Part shown: positions 37,838-47,625 of the stretch, one piece after another | Layout: each line of letters begins with the position of its first letter | Numbering within the stretch: the first letter of the stretch is position 1 | DNA from: Thalassotalea ponticola | Lineage (GTDB): Bacteria > Pseudomonadota > Gammaproteobacteria > Enterobacterales > Alteromonadaceae | Assembly: GCF_041379045.1 (NCBI RefSeq) | Contig: NZ_CP166871.1 | Coordinates: 1,116,001 to 1,180,000 of the forward strand | Direction of reading: 5' to 3' | Length of the DNA stretch: 64,000 nucleotides | Made by a program: the position numbers and the translations under genes | The notes under the pieces: generated by a model | Seen by the model: only the letters and a program-made list of their open reading frames with translations | Database searches by the model: none | What the model was told of the DNA's origin: nothing

Positions 37838-38191
37838 ATGCAACAAGTATCAATAGAAGTCGTCTACGCATTGCCGAATGAACAAACTTTAATGTCGTTG
37901 CTAGTCGATGAAGGCGCTACCGTTGAACAGGCAATTGCTGAGTCGGGAATTTGCCATCAATACCCTGAAATAGACTTGCAAGTAAATAAAGTTGGCATAT
38001 GGAATAAAGCGGTAAAACTACAGCAAGTAGTGCAAGACGGCGATCGAATTGAAATATATCGTCCTCTGATTGCCGATCCAAAAGAAGTTCGCAAACGTCG
38101 AGCTGAAAAGGCTAAGCTTGAAGGTCGCGCCGATAAGGTCACTGGTGGCCGTGTAAATCCATTGCGAGGTAGCAATGATTCCGGCGAATAG
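37838..38191 (+). CDS. ratB: RnfH/RatB family ubiquitin-like protein
   Basis: 117 residues, the UPF0125 family: ISIEVVYALPNEQ-type first strand, VGIWNKAVKLQQVVQDGDRIEIYRPLIADPKEVRKRRA. Small beta-grasp fold. Function uncertain; genetically linked to ratA and smpB across gammaproteobacteria. Not an active antitoxin as far as known. Confidence 0.9.
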   Translation: MQQVSIEVVYALPNEQTLMSLLVDEGATVEQAIAESGICHQYPEIDLQVNKVGIWNKAVKLQQVVQDGDRIEIYRPLIADPKEVRKRRAEKAKLEGRADKVTGGRVNPLRGSNDSGE

Positions 38192-38199
38192 TCATCTCG

Positions 38200-38658
38200 T
38201 TAAAAAATAAAGCGACTTAATTGTGACGTTGCACAGCCTTGTTCGCTAAAGTCGCTTTGATAACCTTGGTTATTGGGTTCAAATAACTGTTCTAGCTTGG
38301 TTAAGTAAAATTGTAGGCTATCTTGAATCTGCATTGCTAATGAAAACAAACTCAACGTTGATTTACCTGTTCGGTTGATACCTTGCGGGTCGATAACCGT
38401 TGATTGCGTTACGCCAACGTGATCTGGATTACTTACAACTAACGATACTGACGCCTCTATCGCCGGATATTCTGAGGAGGTGTACATTTCGAGCTTTTGA
38501 ATTTGAACTTTTGTTGTTCCATCCCAAGCTTCTTCAGCTACGTCGGCCTTGGCTTGATGCGAAACGCTTAAAACAAGTGCACACATCAACACAGAACAAA
38601 CAAACGCGATACGCAGTTTGAAATTTGATAACAACGCGGTCAATAAGTCTGTGTCCAT
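38200..38658 (-). CDS. Hypothetical exported protein
   Basis: 152 residues from ATG 38658, which has AAGGAG seven bases upstream (38665-38670). A 42-residue longer start at 38784 lacks an SD. A hydrophobic segment, RIAFVCSVLMCALVLSVSHQAKA, looks like a signal peptide ending with AKA. The rest (KLEMYTSSEYPAIEASVSLV) is unrecognised. It sits where bamE lies in many relatives (convergent to ratB), but the sequence is not BamE: no lipobox, no BamE motif. Confidence 0.6.
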   Translation of the reverse strand: MDTDLLTALLSNFKLRIAFVCSVLMCALVLSVSHQAKADVAEEAWDGTTKVQIQKLEMYTSSEYPAIEASVSLVVSNPDHVGVTQSTVIDPQGINRTGKSTLSLFSLAMQIQDSLQFYLTKLEQLFEPNNQGYQSDFSEQGCATSQLSRFIF

Positions 38659-39247
38659 AACAAGCTCCTTAATAAAGTTGGATCGTTGACGGTGCGAAAA
38701 ACGCACGCTGTTAAGTGGTTCTGAGTTTGTGTCGCATTTTTCGTTCCCGTTCATATCTTTATAGCAACGGTCACTCATACTCACGTCTTACTCTATAGCT
38801 CGGCAAATAATTCGGTAAGATTTTTAACACCGTAAATATTACGTTAACTCTTTGTTAAGAGCGAGTTGTTATCGACAAATCGCCTTGTTTTCGGGATAAG
38901 TGGTGCTAAACCAGTCTTTTTTATATGTAAAAGCTCGCCTTCGATATCAATACGTGATTAGGAGCAACAAATAAACCCAACCAGTTACACCTGCAAACGA
39001 ACCAATCGATACCTGATCTAAGCCGGTTATATTGTTAACTCATAGCGCCGGCGATTTTGATTTTTTAAATGTAACCGGTTTCTTTTTTGCCCTGTGTAAT
39101 TAGTTGAAAAATCGCATTATTAATCTTCGTTAGCTTGTGTGTGTACCCACTATTGAGCGTCAGTTTTCTTTACAAAGTTTGTTCGCCTGTATACCGCATT
39201 TTCTTTGCAAACTTTTAACTAATTGTATAACTGCACCTTTTTCGAAA
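38659..39247. other. Intergenic stretch, 589 bp
   Basis: AT-rich; no gene or RNA recognised. It contains the upstream region of the PEP-CTERM promoter at 39248. Confidence 0.5.
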
Positions 39248-39263
39248 AGGCTTGAAATATGCA
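39248..39263 (+). promoter_or_regulatory. Sigma-54 (-24/-12)-like promoter
   Basis: AGGCTTGAAATATGCA: GG and GC 10 nt apart, GC 48 nt before the ATG at 39310. Weaker than the element at 35231 but same geometry. Confidence 0.55.
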
Positions 39264-39309
39264 TCATCTTTCTAGGCAACGTCAATACAATAAATCTTGT
39301 GAGGTGAAC

Positions 39310-40026
39310 ATGAAAAAATATTTAACAGCAATTTTAGCCAGTATTGGTTTAATGATGTCAGCGTCGGCATATTCAGAAGCTGTGGACTTTGTCGCGTTAG
39401 AAGAAACCGAAGGTGAAGGTGGCACAGATGTATTAGTCGTAACTACATCAGAATGGACGGTAACGATAACAGCCAGTGGCGGTTTTGCCTATTTAGACGG
39501 TCCTTCAGGAGGGGAAGTTGGTGGTCTTGGCGCTTGTCAAAACCTCGATGCTAACGATCAATGTGATCCGCGCAGTGATGATAACGTCACGCTTGGTGAG
39601 TCGTTAACATTTACCTTTAGTGGTATTGCAGATCGCTCAGCAGCCATACTTGCTCAACTTTGGTTTAACAACAACCACGATGGTGGTTTCGGTGAAGGCA
39701 ACAATAATGTTGAAATTTCTTTTGATTCAGTTGTTGCTGATTACGAGACGCTTATTGTCGACATGAACTCAGGTGATCAAGAAGGTATTCCAGAAGCATA
39801 CGGTGATACATTTGCGGTTAGTTTTCAAGGTATTGCATTAGTGAATGGCGATTCGTTTACCGTGTCACATATTAACGGTAATAGCGATTTCTATATGGCT
39901 GCGATGGCTACCTTTCAAGGACCTGATCCACGCATCGGCATTTTGGTTCCAGAGCCAACCAACATTATGCTATTAGCTCTTGGGTTAATGGGCATCGTTG
40001 TAAGTCGCCGCAAGCGCACGCTATAG
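39310..40026 (+). CDS. PEP-CTERM exported protein, paralogue A
   Basis: 238 residues from ATG 39310 (GAGGTG upstream; an in-frame ATG at 39259 adds 17 residues without an SD). Signal peptide KKYLTAILASIGLMMSASA, beta-rich body with NVTLGESLTFTFSGIA and QLWFNNNHDGGFGEGN, and the anchor VPEPTNIMLLALGLMGIVVS with basic tail SRRKRTL. Paralogous to the gene at 40993. Two cysteines (ACQNL, QCDPR) are shared with it. Exosortase-sorted surface protein; no enzymatic function evident. Confidence 0.87.
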   Translation: MKKYLTAILASIGLMMSASAYSEAVDFVALEETEGEGGTDVLVVTTSEWTVTITASGGFAYLDGPSGGEVGGLGACQNLDANDQCDPRSDDNVTLGESLTFTFSGIADRSAAILAQLWFNNNHDGGFGEGNNNVEISFDSVVADYETLIVDMNSGDQEGIPEAYGDTFAVSFQGIALVNGDSFTVSHINGNSDFYMAAMATFQGPDPRIGILVPEPTNIMLLALGLMGIVVSRRKRTL

Positions 40027-40100
40027 GATATCTTCACTCTATGATACGATGCGGTCGAAAACGCATTGGTTAACTCACAAAACACGTGAGCAACTCGAAC

Positions 40101-40130
40101 AAGCCTAGATAGTTATCTGGGTTTGTTTTT
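40101..40130 (+). terminator. Terminator after PEP-CTERM paralogue A
   Basis: AAGCCTAGAT / ATCTGGGTTT stem with G-U pairs, 4-nt loop, then TGTTTTTG. Confidence 0.6.
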
Positions 40131-40926
40131 GTCTGTTATTATGTGATGCCAAATTTATTGTTCTGTTTACACCTTACTTATCAAGGTGATTTGTCATCTC
40201 GCGATGACAAGTCACCCACTAACAGCGTCGTAATAGATGTCATGTAGGGCCGCTTTAACGGTAGGTGGATTGGCCAACCAGTGTTTACCACTGTTCTATG
40301 GCAATCCCAATATTCTTACCGATTCATTCGCAGTAAAACCTGTATTAAACTAACGGTGATGCATAAGCGAATGTATAGAGGTAATTTATAGAAGTGGTGC
40401 GACGCATCCTTTGCGTTATCGTCTATGACGCTGAATCTAGGGGGCAGGTAATGCAGAGTTGTCCCCGATTAACCTCGCTGTTTTATCTACTTTTCGTATT
40501 TAAGTTTGTACAAGTACGTTCAACGACGCTGTTATTCGTCACATACCAGTTTGTAATAAATACGCCTAAAAACAAAGGCAATTTAGGCAACGTCTACATT
40601 GACTATACTGTCGTCTACAACACGAATCTATAACACGCAGCGACAATAAACAGTTGCAATTAGTTTGTGTGGTCATGGGAACGAATGACGTAATGACTGG
40701 AAATTTTCATTTTGTTGTATAAATTTACACAAATTTAACCATTAAGGGTATAAGCCAAAGTGAGCAGACGCCTTTTTCTATCGGGCTCTCAGTCTAAAAA
40801 CACTCTGTATTTCAACGGTTAACAGTTCCATATTGGATGTCGGTATTTTTTACAATAAGGTAATCGCCGTTTAACTTAACCAAATTCATGTCGCTAAGCT
40901 TCTGTTTATATGTATTTTTTTTATTG
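40131..40926. other. Intergenic stretch, about 800 bp
   Basis: No gene recognised. A frame of 79 codons at 40394-40633 has no ribosome site and no familiar sequence. Confidence 0.5.
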
Positions 40927-40942
40927 TGGCTGATTATTTGCA
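40927..40942 (+). promoter_or_regulatory. Sigma-54 (-24/-12) promoter of PEP-CTERM paralogue B
   Basis: TGGCTGATTATTTGCA with GG-N10-GC geometry, 52 nt before the ATG at 40993. Confidence 0.7.
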
Positions 40943-40992
40943 TGGTTTCGCTTGGTAAAAACAACAATTTGTTAATTAAAACGAGGAAACTT

Positions 40993-41700
40993 ATGAAAAA
41001 ATTACTTTGTTCATTAATTGGTGCGGCAGGGCTGATAATGGCCTCGTCAGCATCGGCCACTGTCATTAACTTTATGGAGCTTGCTAAAGATAACGAGCAA
41101 GGTCAGTTAGAGTGGGTTTTTGATATTGGTGGTGCAACGTTGACCATCACGGCAAACGACGGAACCCCTGCCTACGCTTATTTAGATGATGCCAATTCGG
41201 CCGGTCTCGAAGGTGGTTTAGGTGTCTGTTCAAACGTGAATGCTAACATGCAATGTGTACCAGGCAATGACGATAACATCACGGTAGGAGAGTCACTGAC
41301 CTTTACCTTCACCGACATCGCAAACGGTGCCTATGTAAGCCTTGAGCAATTGTGGTTTAACAATAACCACGACGAGGGCTTTTTTGACGGTGACGCAATT
41401 GAGGTTAGTTTTTCTACTACTCGCAGTAAATTTGCCTTTGACGTGTTAGGGGATGGTGTTCTGGTTGATGAACCTACACGCACACGCAGTGGTTCAGGTG
41501 GTGCTTTTGGTAACTACGCGTGGATAAGTGATGGCGGAGAAGTTACGTTTACAGAAGGTCAGTCATTCACCGTGTCATATCTTAATCAAGAGTTTTATGT
41601 TGCAGCGTTAGAGGCGAGAGTGGTTCCAGAGCCTCACAACATTGCATTATTGGCATTGGGCCTAGCTGGTTTAGCGGTAAGTCGTCGCAGACGTCGCTAA
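40993..41700 (+). CDS. PEP-CTERM exported protein, paralogue B
   Basis: 235 residues from ATG 40993, with GAGGA upstream. Upstream ATG 40888 would place the sigma-54 promoter inside the gene, so is rejected. Signal peptide KKLLCSLIGAAGLIMASSASA, body with NITVGESLTFTFTDIANG and QLWFNNNHDEGFFDGD, anchor VPEPHNIALLALGLAGLAVS plus RRRR tail. Same domain architecture as 39310, so a tandem duplication has probably given rise to the two. Confidence 0.88.
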   Translation: MKKLLCSLIGAAGLIMASSASATVINFMELAKDNEQGQLEWVFDIGGATLTITANDGTPAYAYLDDANSAGLEGGLGVCSNVNANMQCVPGNDDNITVGESLTFTFTDIANGAYVSLEQLWFNNNHDEGFFDGDAIEVSFSTTRSKFAFDVLGDGVLVDEPTRTRSGSGGAFGNYAWISDGGEVTFTEGQSFTVSYLNQEFYVAALEARVVPEPHNIALLALGLAGLAVSRRRRR

Positions 41701-41731
41701 TACCACACCTACCGAATAAATAGGTTGATTG

Positions 41732-41759
41732 AAAAGCGTCGTTAAACGGCGCTTTTTTA
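41732..41759 (+). terminator. Rho-independent terminator after PEP-CTERM paralogue B
   Basis: AAAAGCGTCGT / ACGGCGCTTTT with a 3-nt loop, one G-T pair, and a run of Ts. Confidence 0.8.
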
Positions 41760-41956
41760 TGCTTGTTGCGTTTTGTGTTTGCTGCTTTTGATGATTGTTG
41801 CTTTAAACTGTGTTAATGGTACACAAGTAAGTCGTATTTTAATCGCATAAAACGGTCTTTGCAGTGAGACAGTATTTTTTAGGCTGTTATCCAGCCTGTT
41901 TGCGTATCGTTAGCTAGCGGCGAGAAAGGCGCGCTTTTTCGCCGGTTGAAGCTGGT

Positions 41957-42895
41957 TTAACAGAGCTGCGCAGCGCTTACCACTTGTTGGCGAAACCAAA
42001 TGTGGCTGGGCTCATGGTGTAACAACGGAGACCAAATCATTTTTAGTTCGATATCGGGAATATCAAACGGCGGCGCTAATACCGCATACGCCGGATCGGC
42101 TTTATGCACCTCCGCCGCTTTACTGGGCAAGGTTGCAATTAATTGAGCATCATGGGCAAGCTGCATAGCAACGTGGTAATTACGAGTAAACACTTTTATG
42201 TCTCTGTGTTTTCCGATACGCGCTAATGCTTCATCTACCCAACCTAACTTTTGCACATCTTTAGGGTTCATACCCAAGCCAACACCAAATCCCGTTTTTG
42301 ATACCCACACGTGTTTACTGGCCAAATAACTAGCCAAATTAAAATCGTTGAGTACGGGATTGTCTACACGCGTTAAACAACTAAAGCTATCTCGCCACAA
42401 CACTTTTTGATGAAACGATTGCGGTAGTTCATTAAACAAGTTAATGGCCATATCTATCTTGCCATCCTCGACATCTCGAAAGGTGACGTCACTTGGGGTC
42501 ATGATATCAATTGTCGTTTGACTGGCGATGGTGCTAAGTTGTTCCAGTAATTTGGGCAGTAGGGTTGAAGCAGCATAGTCGCTTGCCATGATGCGATAGA
42601 CGCGTTTTGACTGCTCTGGAATAAAATCGGCGTCAACCTGTTGCAGGGCATCTTTGGTGGATAATAAAATTTGTCGTATTTTCGGGGCGAGAATTAATGC
42701 GCGTTCGGTGGGAACCATGCCATCAGATGTACGAACCAATACGGGATCGTTGAGCAAGGTGCGCAAACGCTTTAAGCTATTGCTCATTGCCGGTTGGGTG
42801 ATACCGAGGTGACCAGCCGCTTTGGTGACGTTTTTCTCTCTTAGCAAAACATCAAAAGCAACCAGTAAATTAAGGTCAATATTGTATATATTCAT
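41957..42895 (-). CDS. LysR-family transcriptional regulator
   Basis: 312 residues. Winged HTH at the N-terminus (DLNLLVAFDVLLREKNVTKAAG and LGITQPAMSNSLKRLRTLL) with the family PTERA motif, then the periplasmic-binding-like effector domain. The N-terminus resembles the NodD/SyrM-like branch. Effector and target unknown. A LysR protein usually controls a divergent gene, but none lies close: the upstream neighbour on the same strand is the DUF481 gene. Probably free-standing. Confidence 0.9.
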   Translation of the reverse strand: MNIYNIDLNLLVAFDVLLREKNVTKAAGHLGITQPAMSNSLKRLRTLLNDPVLVRTSDGMVPTERALILAPKIRQILLSTKDALQQVDADFIPEQSKRVYRIMASDYAASTLLPKLLEQLSTIASQTTIDIMTPSDVTFRDVEDGKIDMAINLFNELPQSFHQKVLWRDSFSCLTRVDNPVLNDFNLASYLASKHVWVSKTGFGVGLGMNPKDVQKLGWVDEALARIGKHRDIKVFTRNYHVAMQLAHDAQLIATLPSKAAEVHKADPAYAVLAPPFDIPDIELKMIWSPLLHHEPSHIWFRQQVVSAAQLC

Positions 42896-43013
42896 AGCAT
42901 TTATTTAACTATAGTTTTTATGAATATAAAAGAGGGGGCAATTGATTTGTTTCAATTTATCGGCAACGGCCTGCCAATATCAACAGGCCGAGTCACGATG
43001 CGTTTGTGTGATC

Positions 43014-43910
43014 TTAAATACTATAGACTAAGGTCAGCGAGGTTTCGGTGCGAGTTTTTTCTATATCGCCATCAACATTGGTATTGTGATCAATGGTAAA
43101 GGCGAATTTTAATGCTAGCGATTCAATAAGCTTGGTACTTATCGAACTCACCGATTTAAACTTACTATTTTGCCCTGATTCGGCGGCGAGTTCGGCACTT
43201 AGCGTTTGTTTGTAACTGACCTTCTTGTACAGTTGTCGCTCATACGTTGCCGCGGTACGAACAATAAATGCACTCTCGGTGCGATTGTTGTGCTGCTCTG
43301 ACTGGGCGATTTCATCTATTTTAAAACCCGGACCAATCTCGGCATCGAAGTACGCGTCTTTGGTTTCGTACCAGCGGCGACCCCAACCGGCTGCAACCGA
43401 AGCTTGAAAGTCAAAACCGTTAAATCTATCGGCTTCGTATGAGCCGAAGCCAAATAGATAATTTTGCCCGCCTTCTTCTAAGGTGTAGTTACTTTGCAAT
43501 GAGGTCAGCCATTTTTGGTCGGTTGTTTCAAAGCGTTTCTCACCGGACGTGGCATCGGTTACTTCCGATTTTCGCCCAAAAATATCGAAAATCCAGTTGG
43601 TGCGTAACTTGCCAATTTCGTGACTAAAATCCGAACGAGCTTTCGTGATGAAGTAATCATTGTCACTGGTGTTAAAAAATGTGCCCACTTCGACCGAGCC
43701 GGTCAGGGTGGGGGGCGTAAGATCGCATTCGGGAAGACCTATGAATTCTTCTGGTGGAATTTCATCGGTAAAGTGATAGCAATCAGGGGTATCTACTGGC
43801 GTTAGTGCGTCAACAATGTCTCCGACAGGATTAGTCGCAGAGTGTGATTGATTGGCAAAAATAGCAGTGGAATAAAAGCAAAGTAATACGAAACTAATTC
43901 TTTTCATCAT
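43014..43910 (-). CDS. DUF481 outer-membrane beta-barrel protein
   Basis: 298 residues. Signal peptide MKRISFVLLCFYSTAIFA, then a proline-rich linker, then a barrel: GSVEVGTFFNTSDND, ARSDFSHEIGKLRTNW, WLTSLQSNYTLEEGGQNYLFGFGSYEAD, GWGRRWY and a final strand ending in aromatic SLTLVYSI. Matches DUF481 (YdiY, salt-induced outer-membrane protein). Function unknown. Separate from the downstream fba operon by a terminator. Confidence 0.82.
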   Translation of the reverse strand: MMKRISFVLLCFYSTAIFANQSHSATNPVGDIVDALTPVDTPDCYHFTDEIPPEEFIGLPECDLTPPTLTGSVEVGTFFNTSDNDYFITKARSDFSHEIGKLRTNWIFDIFGRKSEVTDATSGEKRFETTDQKWLTSLQSNYTLEEGGQNYLFGFGSYEADRFNGFDFQASVAAGWGRRWYETKDAYFDAEIGPGFKIDEIAQSEQHNNRTESAFIVRTAATYERQLYKKVSYKQTLSAELAAESGQNSKFKSVSSISTKLIESLALKFAFTIDHNTNVDGDIEKTRTETSLTLVYSI

Positions 43911-44062
43911 CTAACGCTTACATTTTTATTATCGTTATTAGCTACACAGAGCGGGAGCACTGTGGGTATACACAGACTGCGTATACGCGCAGGGATTATA
44001 TATAAATTAGCGGGTGAATAGAACCGAATCTGGCTAATTAAACCTTATTGAATAGCCGAGAT

Positions 44063-44095
44063 AAAAAACAGGGCTTAACCGAGCCCTGTTTTTTT
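44063..44095. terminator. Terminator between DUF481 region and fba
   Basis: AACAGGGCT / AGCCCTGTT stem with a 6-nt loop, A and T runs on either side. It serves the minus-strand fba operon. Confidence 0.8.
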
Positions 44096-44131
44096 GTTTT
44101 ACATTAATGATTTGGAAATTTGCGCGATGTG

Positions 44132-45196
44132 CTATTTTATCACCGCGTTTAATTCACCGTTGGCGTAACGAGCAAACATAGATTCAAGCGAAATCGGTTT
44201 GATCTTGCTTGCATTACCTGCGGTATTGAATGCTTCGTAACGCGCTTTACAAATTTCGTACATTGCTTGGGTACTCGTAGCTAGGTACTTACGCGGGTCG
44301 AATTCGCTTGGGTTTTGCGCCATAAAACGACGAATAGCGCCTGTCGATGCTAAACGTAAATCAGTATCAATATTTACCTTGCGAACGCCGTTTTTAATAC
44401 CTTCGATGATTTGCTCTACCGGCACGCCATAAGTTTCTGGTATTTCGCCGCCATATTCATTAATAATTGCTAACCACTCTTGTGGCACCGATGATGAACC
44501 GTGCATAACCAAGTGGGTATTGGGAATGCGCTCGTGGATCGCTTTGATCCGGTCGATAGCCAAAATATCACCTGTTGGTGGACGAGTGAATTTGTATGCA
44601 CCGTGTGAAGTACCACAGGCAATTGCCAACGCGTCAACGTTGGTTTGTTTAACAAAGTCTGCCGCTTCTTCGGGGTCGGTTAGCAGTTGTTCGCGGCTCA
44701 ATACGCCTTCTGCGCCAACGCCGTCTTCCTCACCCGCCATACCCGTTTCAAGCGAGCCCAAACAGCCGAGTTCACCTTCTACCGATACACCACACGCGTG
44801 TGCCATAGCAACAGCTTGTTTGGTAACCTCTAGGTTGTACTCATAGCTCGATGGGGTTTTGCCGTCTTCCATCAGAGAGCCATCCATCATAACTGATGAA
44901 AAGCCCAATTGAATTGAACGTTGGCATACCGCTGGAGAGGTGCCGTGATCTTGGTGCATGGCAACAGGGATATGCGGAAATTCTTCAACTGCGGCTAAGA
45001 TCAGGTGACGCAAAAATGGTGCGCCAGCGTATTTGCGAGCACCCGCCGATGCTTGCAATATCACCGGACTATCTGTTTCGTCGGCGGCCTGCATAATGGC
45101 GCGGACTTGCTCTAGGTTATTAACGTTAAAAGCGGGAATACCGTAGTCATGCTCTGCGGCATGATCAAGCATTTGGCGCATCGAAATTAAAGCCAT
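44132..45196 (-). CDS. fba: Class II fructose-bisphosphate aldolase
   Basis: 354 residues from ATG 45196 (AAGGAG at 45205-45210). [27 protein letters not shown] is the start of the Calvin-cycle-type class II subgroup. Zinc ligand motifs seen: [10 protein letters not shown] and VMHGSSSVP; phosphate loop [11 protein letters not shown]. It cleaves fructose 1,6-bisphosphate to DHAP and glyceraldehyde 3-phosphate. Last gene of tkt-epd-pgk-fba. Three extra in-frame N-terminal codons are ignored. Confidence 0.96.
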   Translation of the reverse strand: MALISMRQMLDHAAEHDYGIPAFNVNNLEQVRAIMQAADETDSPVILQASAGARKYAGAPFLRHLILAAVEEFPHIPVAMHQDHGTSPAVCQRSIQLGFSSVMMDGSLMEDGKTPSSYEYNLEVTKQAVAMAHACGVSVEGELGCLGSLETGMAGEEDGVGAEGVLSREQLLTDPEEAADFVKQTNVDALAIACGTSHGAYKFTRPPTGDILAIDRIKAIHERIPNTHLVMHGSSSVPQEWLAIINEYGGEIPETYGVPVEQIIEGIKNGVRKVNIDTDLRLASTGAIRRFMAQNPSEFDPRKYLATSTQAMYEICKARYEAFNTAGNASKIKPISLESMFARYANGELNAVIK

Positions 45197-45303
45197 TTGT
45201 AACACTCCTTAAGTGCAATAGCAGCATAACCTATGGTTTAGGCATGCATCATTCAAGTTGTAATAGTTATATTGTGTTTTTTATTGTTGTTATATTTATG
45301 TAT

Positions 45304-45357
45304 CGCTAGAGCTTTACAGCCCTAGCGCTTTTGCTTAACCAACGCAGTTGGTTAAGC
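45304..45357. repeat. Two tandem hairpins at the pgk 3' end
   Basis: Hairpin 1: CGCTAG / CTAGCG (45304-45329). Hairpin 2: perfect 11-bp stem GCTTAACCAAC / GTTGGTTAAGC with a 3-nt loop (45333-45357), overlapping the pgk stop. No T run on the minus strand, so they may protect or separate the pgk and fba mRNAs rather than terminate. Confidence 0.6.
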
Positions 45358-46533
45358 GTTTGCTGCGCGCGCTTCAAGCATCGCTACAGCGGGTAATTTT
45401 TTGCCCTCTAAAAACTCTAAAAACGCGCCACCACCGGTGGAAATATACGAGATTTTATCGGCGATGTTGTATTTGTCGACCGCGGCTAAGGTGTCACCAC
45501 CACCGGCTATCGAAAATGCATCAGAGTTGGCAATTGCTTTGGCAATCGCTTCTGTACCGGAACCAAATTGATCAAATTCAAATACGCCAACAGGACCATT
45601 CCAAACGATGGTTCCCGCGTTTGCTAAAATGTTTGCTAGTGCTTGTGCCGACTGTGGACCAATATCGAAAATCATTTCATCATCAGCGACGTCATTGACG
45701 CTCTTTAACGTAGCCGTTGCGTCGGCGGAAAACTCTTTGCCAACGACTACATCACTAGGTACAGGAATATCACCGTTGTTGGCTTGCGCATCTTGGGTTA
45801 GGCGAATTGCCTCATCGATTAAGTCAGCTTCATACAGAGACTTACCAACATTGTGGCCTTGTGCGGCGATGAAGGTGTTAGCGATACCACCGCCAACAAC
45901 GAGTTGATCAACCACTTTTGCCAGTGACTCTAGTACAGTTAATTTGGTCGATACCTTAGAGCCACCAACGATAGCTACCAATGGGCGTTTAGGATTGTCT
46001 AACGCCTTGCCTAAGGCATCGAGCTCACCAGCGAGTAACGGGCCCGCACAGGCGATGGGGGCGAATTGACCAACGCCGTGGGTGCTTGCTTGAGCGCGAT
46101 GAGCCGTGCCAAACGCATCCATGACATAAACATCACACAACGAGGCAAGTTGCTTTGCTAGCTGATCATCGTTTTTCTTCTCACCGACGTTAAAGCGCAC
46201 ATTTTCAAAAACAACAAGCTCACCGTCTTTGACATCAACACCATTTAAATAGTCTTTCTCAAGACGCACAGGTATGTTTAATGCGTTACTTAGGTAATCA
46301 GCTACCACTTGCAGTGAAAACTCCTCGTTGTACTCACCTTCCACAGGACGACCTAAGTGTGACATAACCATCACTTTCGCATTTTGTGATAATGCGTGTT
46401 GAATGGTGGGTATGGCGGCTCTAAGGCGAGCGTCTGAGGTGATGATGCCATTGTTAACAGGCACATTCAGATCTTCGCGAATAAGAACGCGCTTGCCAGT
46501 TAAATCTAAATCAGTCATTTTAATTACTGACAT
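45352..46533 (-). CDS. pgk: Phosphoglycerate kinase
   Basis: 393 residues. [21 protein letters not shown] and the ATP-binding GGGDTLAAV are present with the hinge region. Converts 1,3-bisphosphoglycerate and ADP to 3-phosphoglycerate and ATP. CGGAG lies before the ATG. Starts 33 bases after epd. Conserved glycolysis/gluconeogenesis operon member. Confidence 0.97.
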   Translation of the reverse strand: MSVIKMTDLDLTGKRVLIREDLNVPVNNGIITSDARLRAAIPTIQHALSQNAKVMVMSHLGRPVEGEYNEEFSLQVVADYLSNALNIPVRLEKDYLNGVDVKDGELVVFENVRFNVGEKKNDDQLAKQLASLCDVYVMDAFGTAHRAQASTHGVGQFAPIACAGPLLAGELDALGKALDNPKRPLVAIVGGSKVSTKLTVLESLAKVVDQLVVGGGIANTFIAAQGHNVGKSLYEADLIDEAIRLTQDAQANNGDIPVPSDVVVGKEFSADATATLKSVNDVADDEMIFDIGPQSAQALANILANAGTIVWNGPVGVFEFDQFGSGTEAIAKAIANSDAFSIAGGGDTLAAVDKYNIADKISYISTGGGAFLEFLEGKKLPAVAMLEARAANA

Positions 46534-46566
46534 GGTTCGACTCCGTATTTTTGATAATATTTCGTG

Positions 46567-47580
46567 TTATCTAGCTTGTTGCATGCTAAGGGCGGTATCT
46601 AACATGCGATTTGCAAACCCCCACTCATTGTCACACCACACCAACAGCTTAACCAAGCGTTTGTGACTGACTCGAGTTGAGTTGCCATCAACAATCGATG
46701 AATGAGGGTCGTGGTTAAAATCACTCGACACCAACGGCTCTGTAGTGAACCCTAAAATGCCTTGTAATGGCCCGTCGAGAGCGTCGATAATTGCTTGATT
46801 TACCGTATCAATGTTGACATCGGTGTTTAAGGTAACGCTCAAATCCATGGCTGTAACATTAATTGTAGGTACTCGTACGGCAATTGCCTCAAAGCGACCT
46901 GATAATTTTGGTAAAATGCGCTCGATCCCGGCAGCTAACTTAGTGTCTACAGGAATAATGGACTGGCTTGCTGCACGCGATAGACGCAAATCATCGTGGT
47001 ATGCATCAATGACCTGTTGATCGTGCATCGACGAGTGTATGGTGGTAATGGTACCGCTTTCAACACCAAAAGCTTGGTCGAGAACCTGAATTACCGGCAC
47101 AATACAATTTGTTGTACACGAGCCGTTAGAAACAATGTTATCCAATGCCGTTAACAGCTGGTGATTGATACCGTAAATAATGGTCTTATCAACATCATTT
47201 TGCGCAGGATGAGAGAACAGTACTTTTTTAGCACCGCAGTCAATATGGGCCTGTGCGCTCGCCCTGTCTTTAAATACGCCGGTGCACTCTAAGACAATAT
47301 CGACGTCGTATTGTTGCCAAGGCAATTTAGTGATGTCTGATTGGTGAAGCAAGGCAATGTCATCACCGGCAACCGATAGTTTTTGGTCGCGATAGCGCAC
47401 GTCAAAAGCGAAACGGCCGTGATTGGTATCGTACTTGAGCAGATGCGCGATGCCTTCAGGCTTTGCCAGTTCATTAATCGCGACCACCCGAAATTGGTCG
47501 GTTCGACCGGTTTCGTAGAGAGAGCGCAAGATACTTCGACCGATGCGGCCAAAGCCATTAATAGCAATATTTATGGTCAT
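46567..47580 (-). CDS. epd: Erythrose-4-phosphate dehydrogenase
   Basis: 337 residues of the GapA superfamily. NAD-binding [10 protein letters not shown], catalytic Cys in SNGSCTTNC, and C-terminal [12 protein letters not shown]. The motif [15 protein letters not shown] and the substrate-binding RAASQSIIP distinguish Epd from glycolytic GAPDH. Epd feeds erythrose 4-phosphate to pyridoxal phosphate synthesis. Position between tkt and pgk is the classical epd locus. Moonlighting as GAPDH cannot be excluded from sequence. Confidence 0.93.
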   Translation of the reverse strand: MTINIAINGFGRIGRSILRSLYETGRTDQFRVVAINELAKPEGIAHLLKYDTNHGRFAFDVRYRDQKLSVAGDDIALLHQSDITKLPWQQYDVDIVLECTGVFKDRASAQAHIDCGAKKVLFSHPAQNDVDKTIIYGINHQLLTALDNIVSNGSCTTNCIVPVIQVLDQAFGVESGTITTIHSSMHDQQVIDAYHDDLRLSRAASQSIIPVDTKLAAGIERILPKLSGRFEAIAVRVPTINVTAMDLSVTLNTDVNIDTVNQAIIDALDGPLQGILGFTTEPLVSSDFNHDPHSSIVDGNSTRVSHKRLVKLLVWCDNEWGFANRMLDTALSMQQAR

Positions 47581-47625
47581 TTAGTTTCAGGCCGAGTGTT
47601 GGCTCGGCCAGTGTTAGTTAGTCTA

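Noticed and set aside
40394..40633. 79-codon frame in the spacer between PEP-CTERM genes
   Set aside because: No SD, no family pattern, residue composition typical of random AT-rich DNA.
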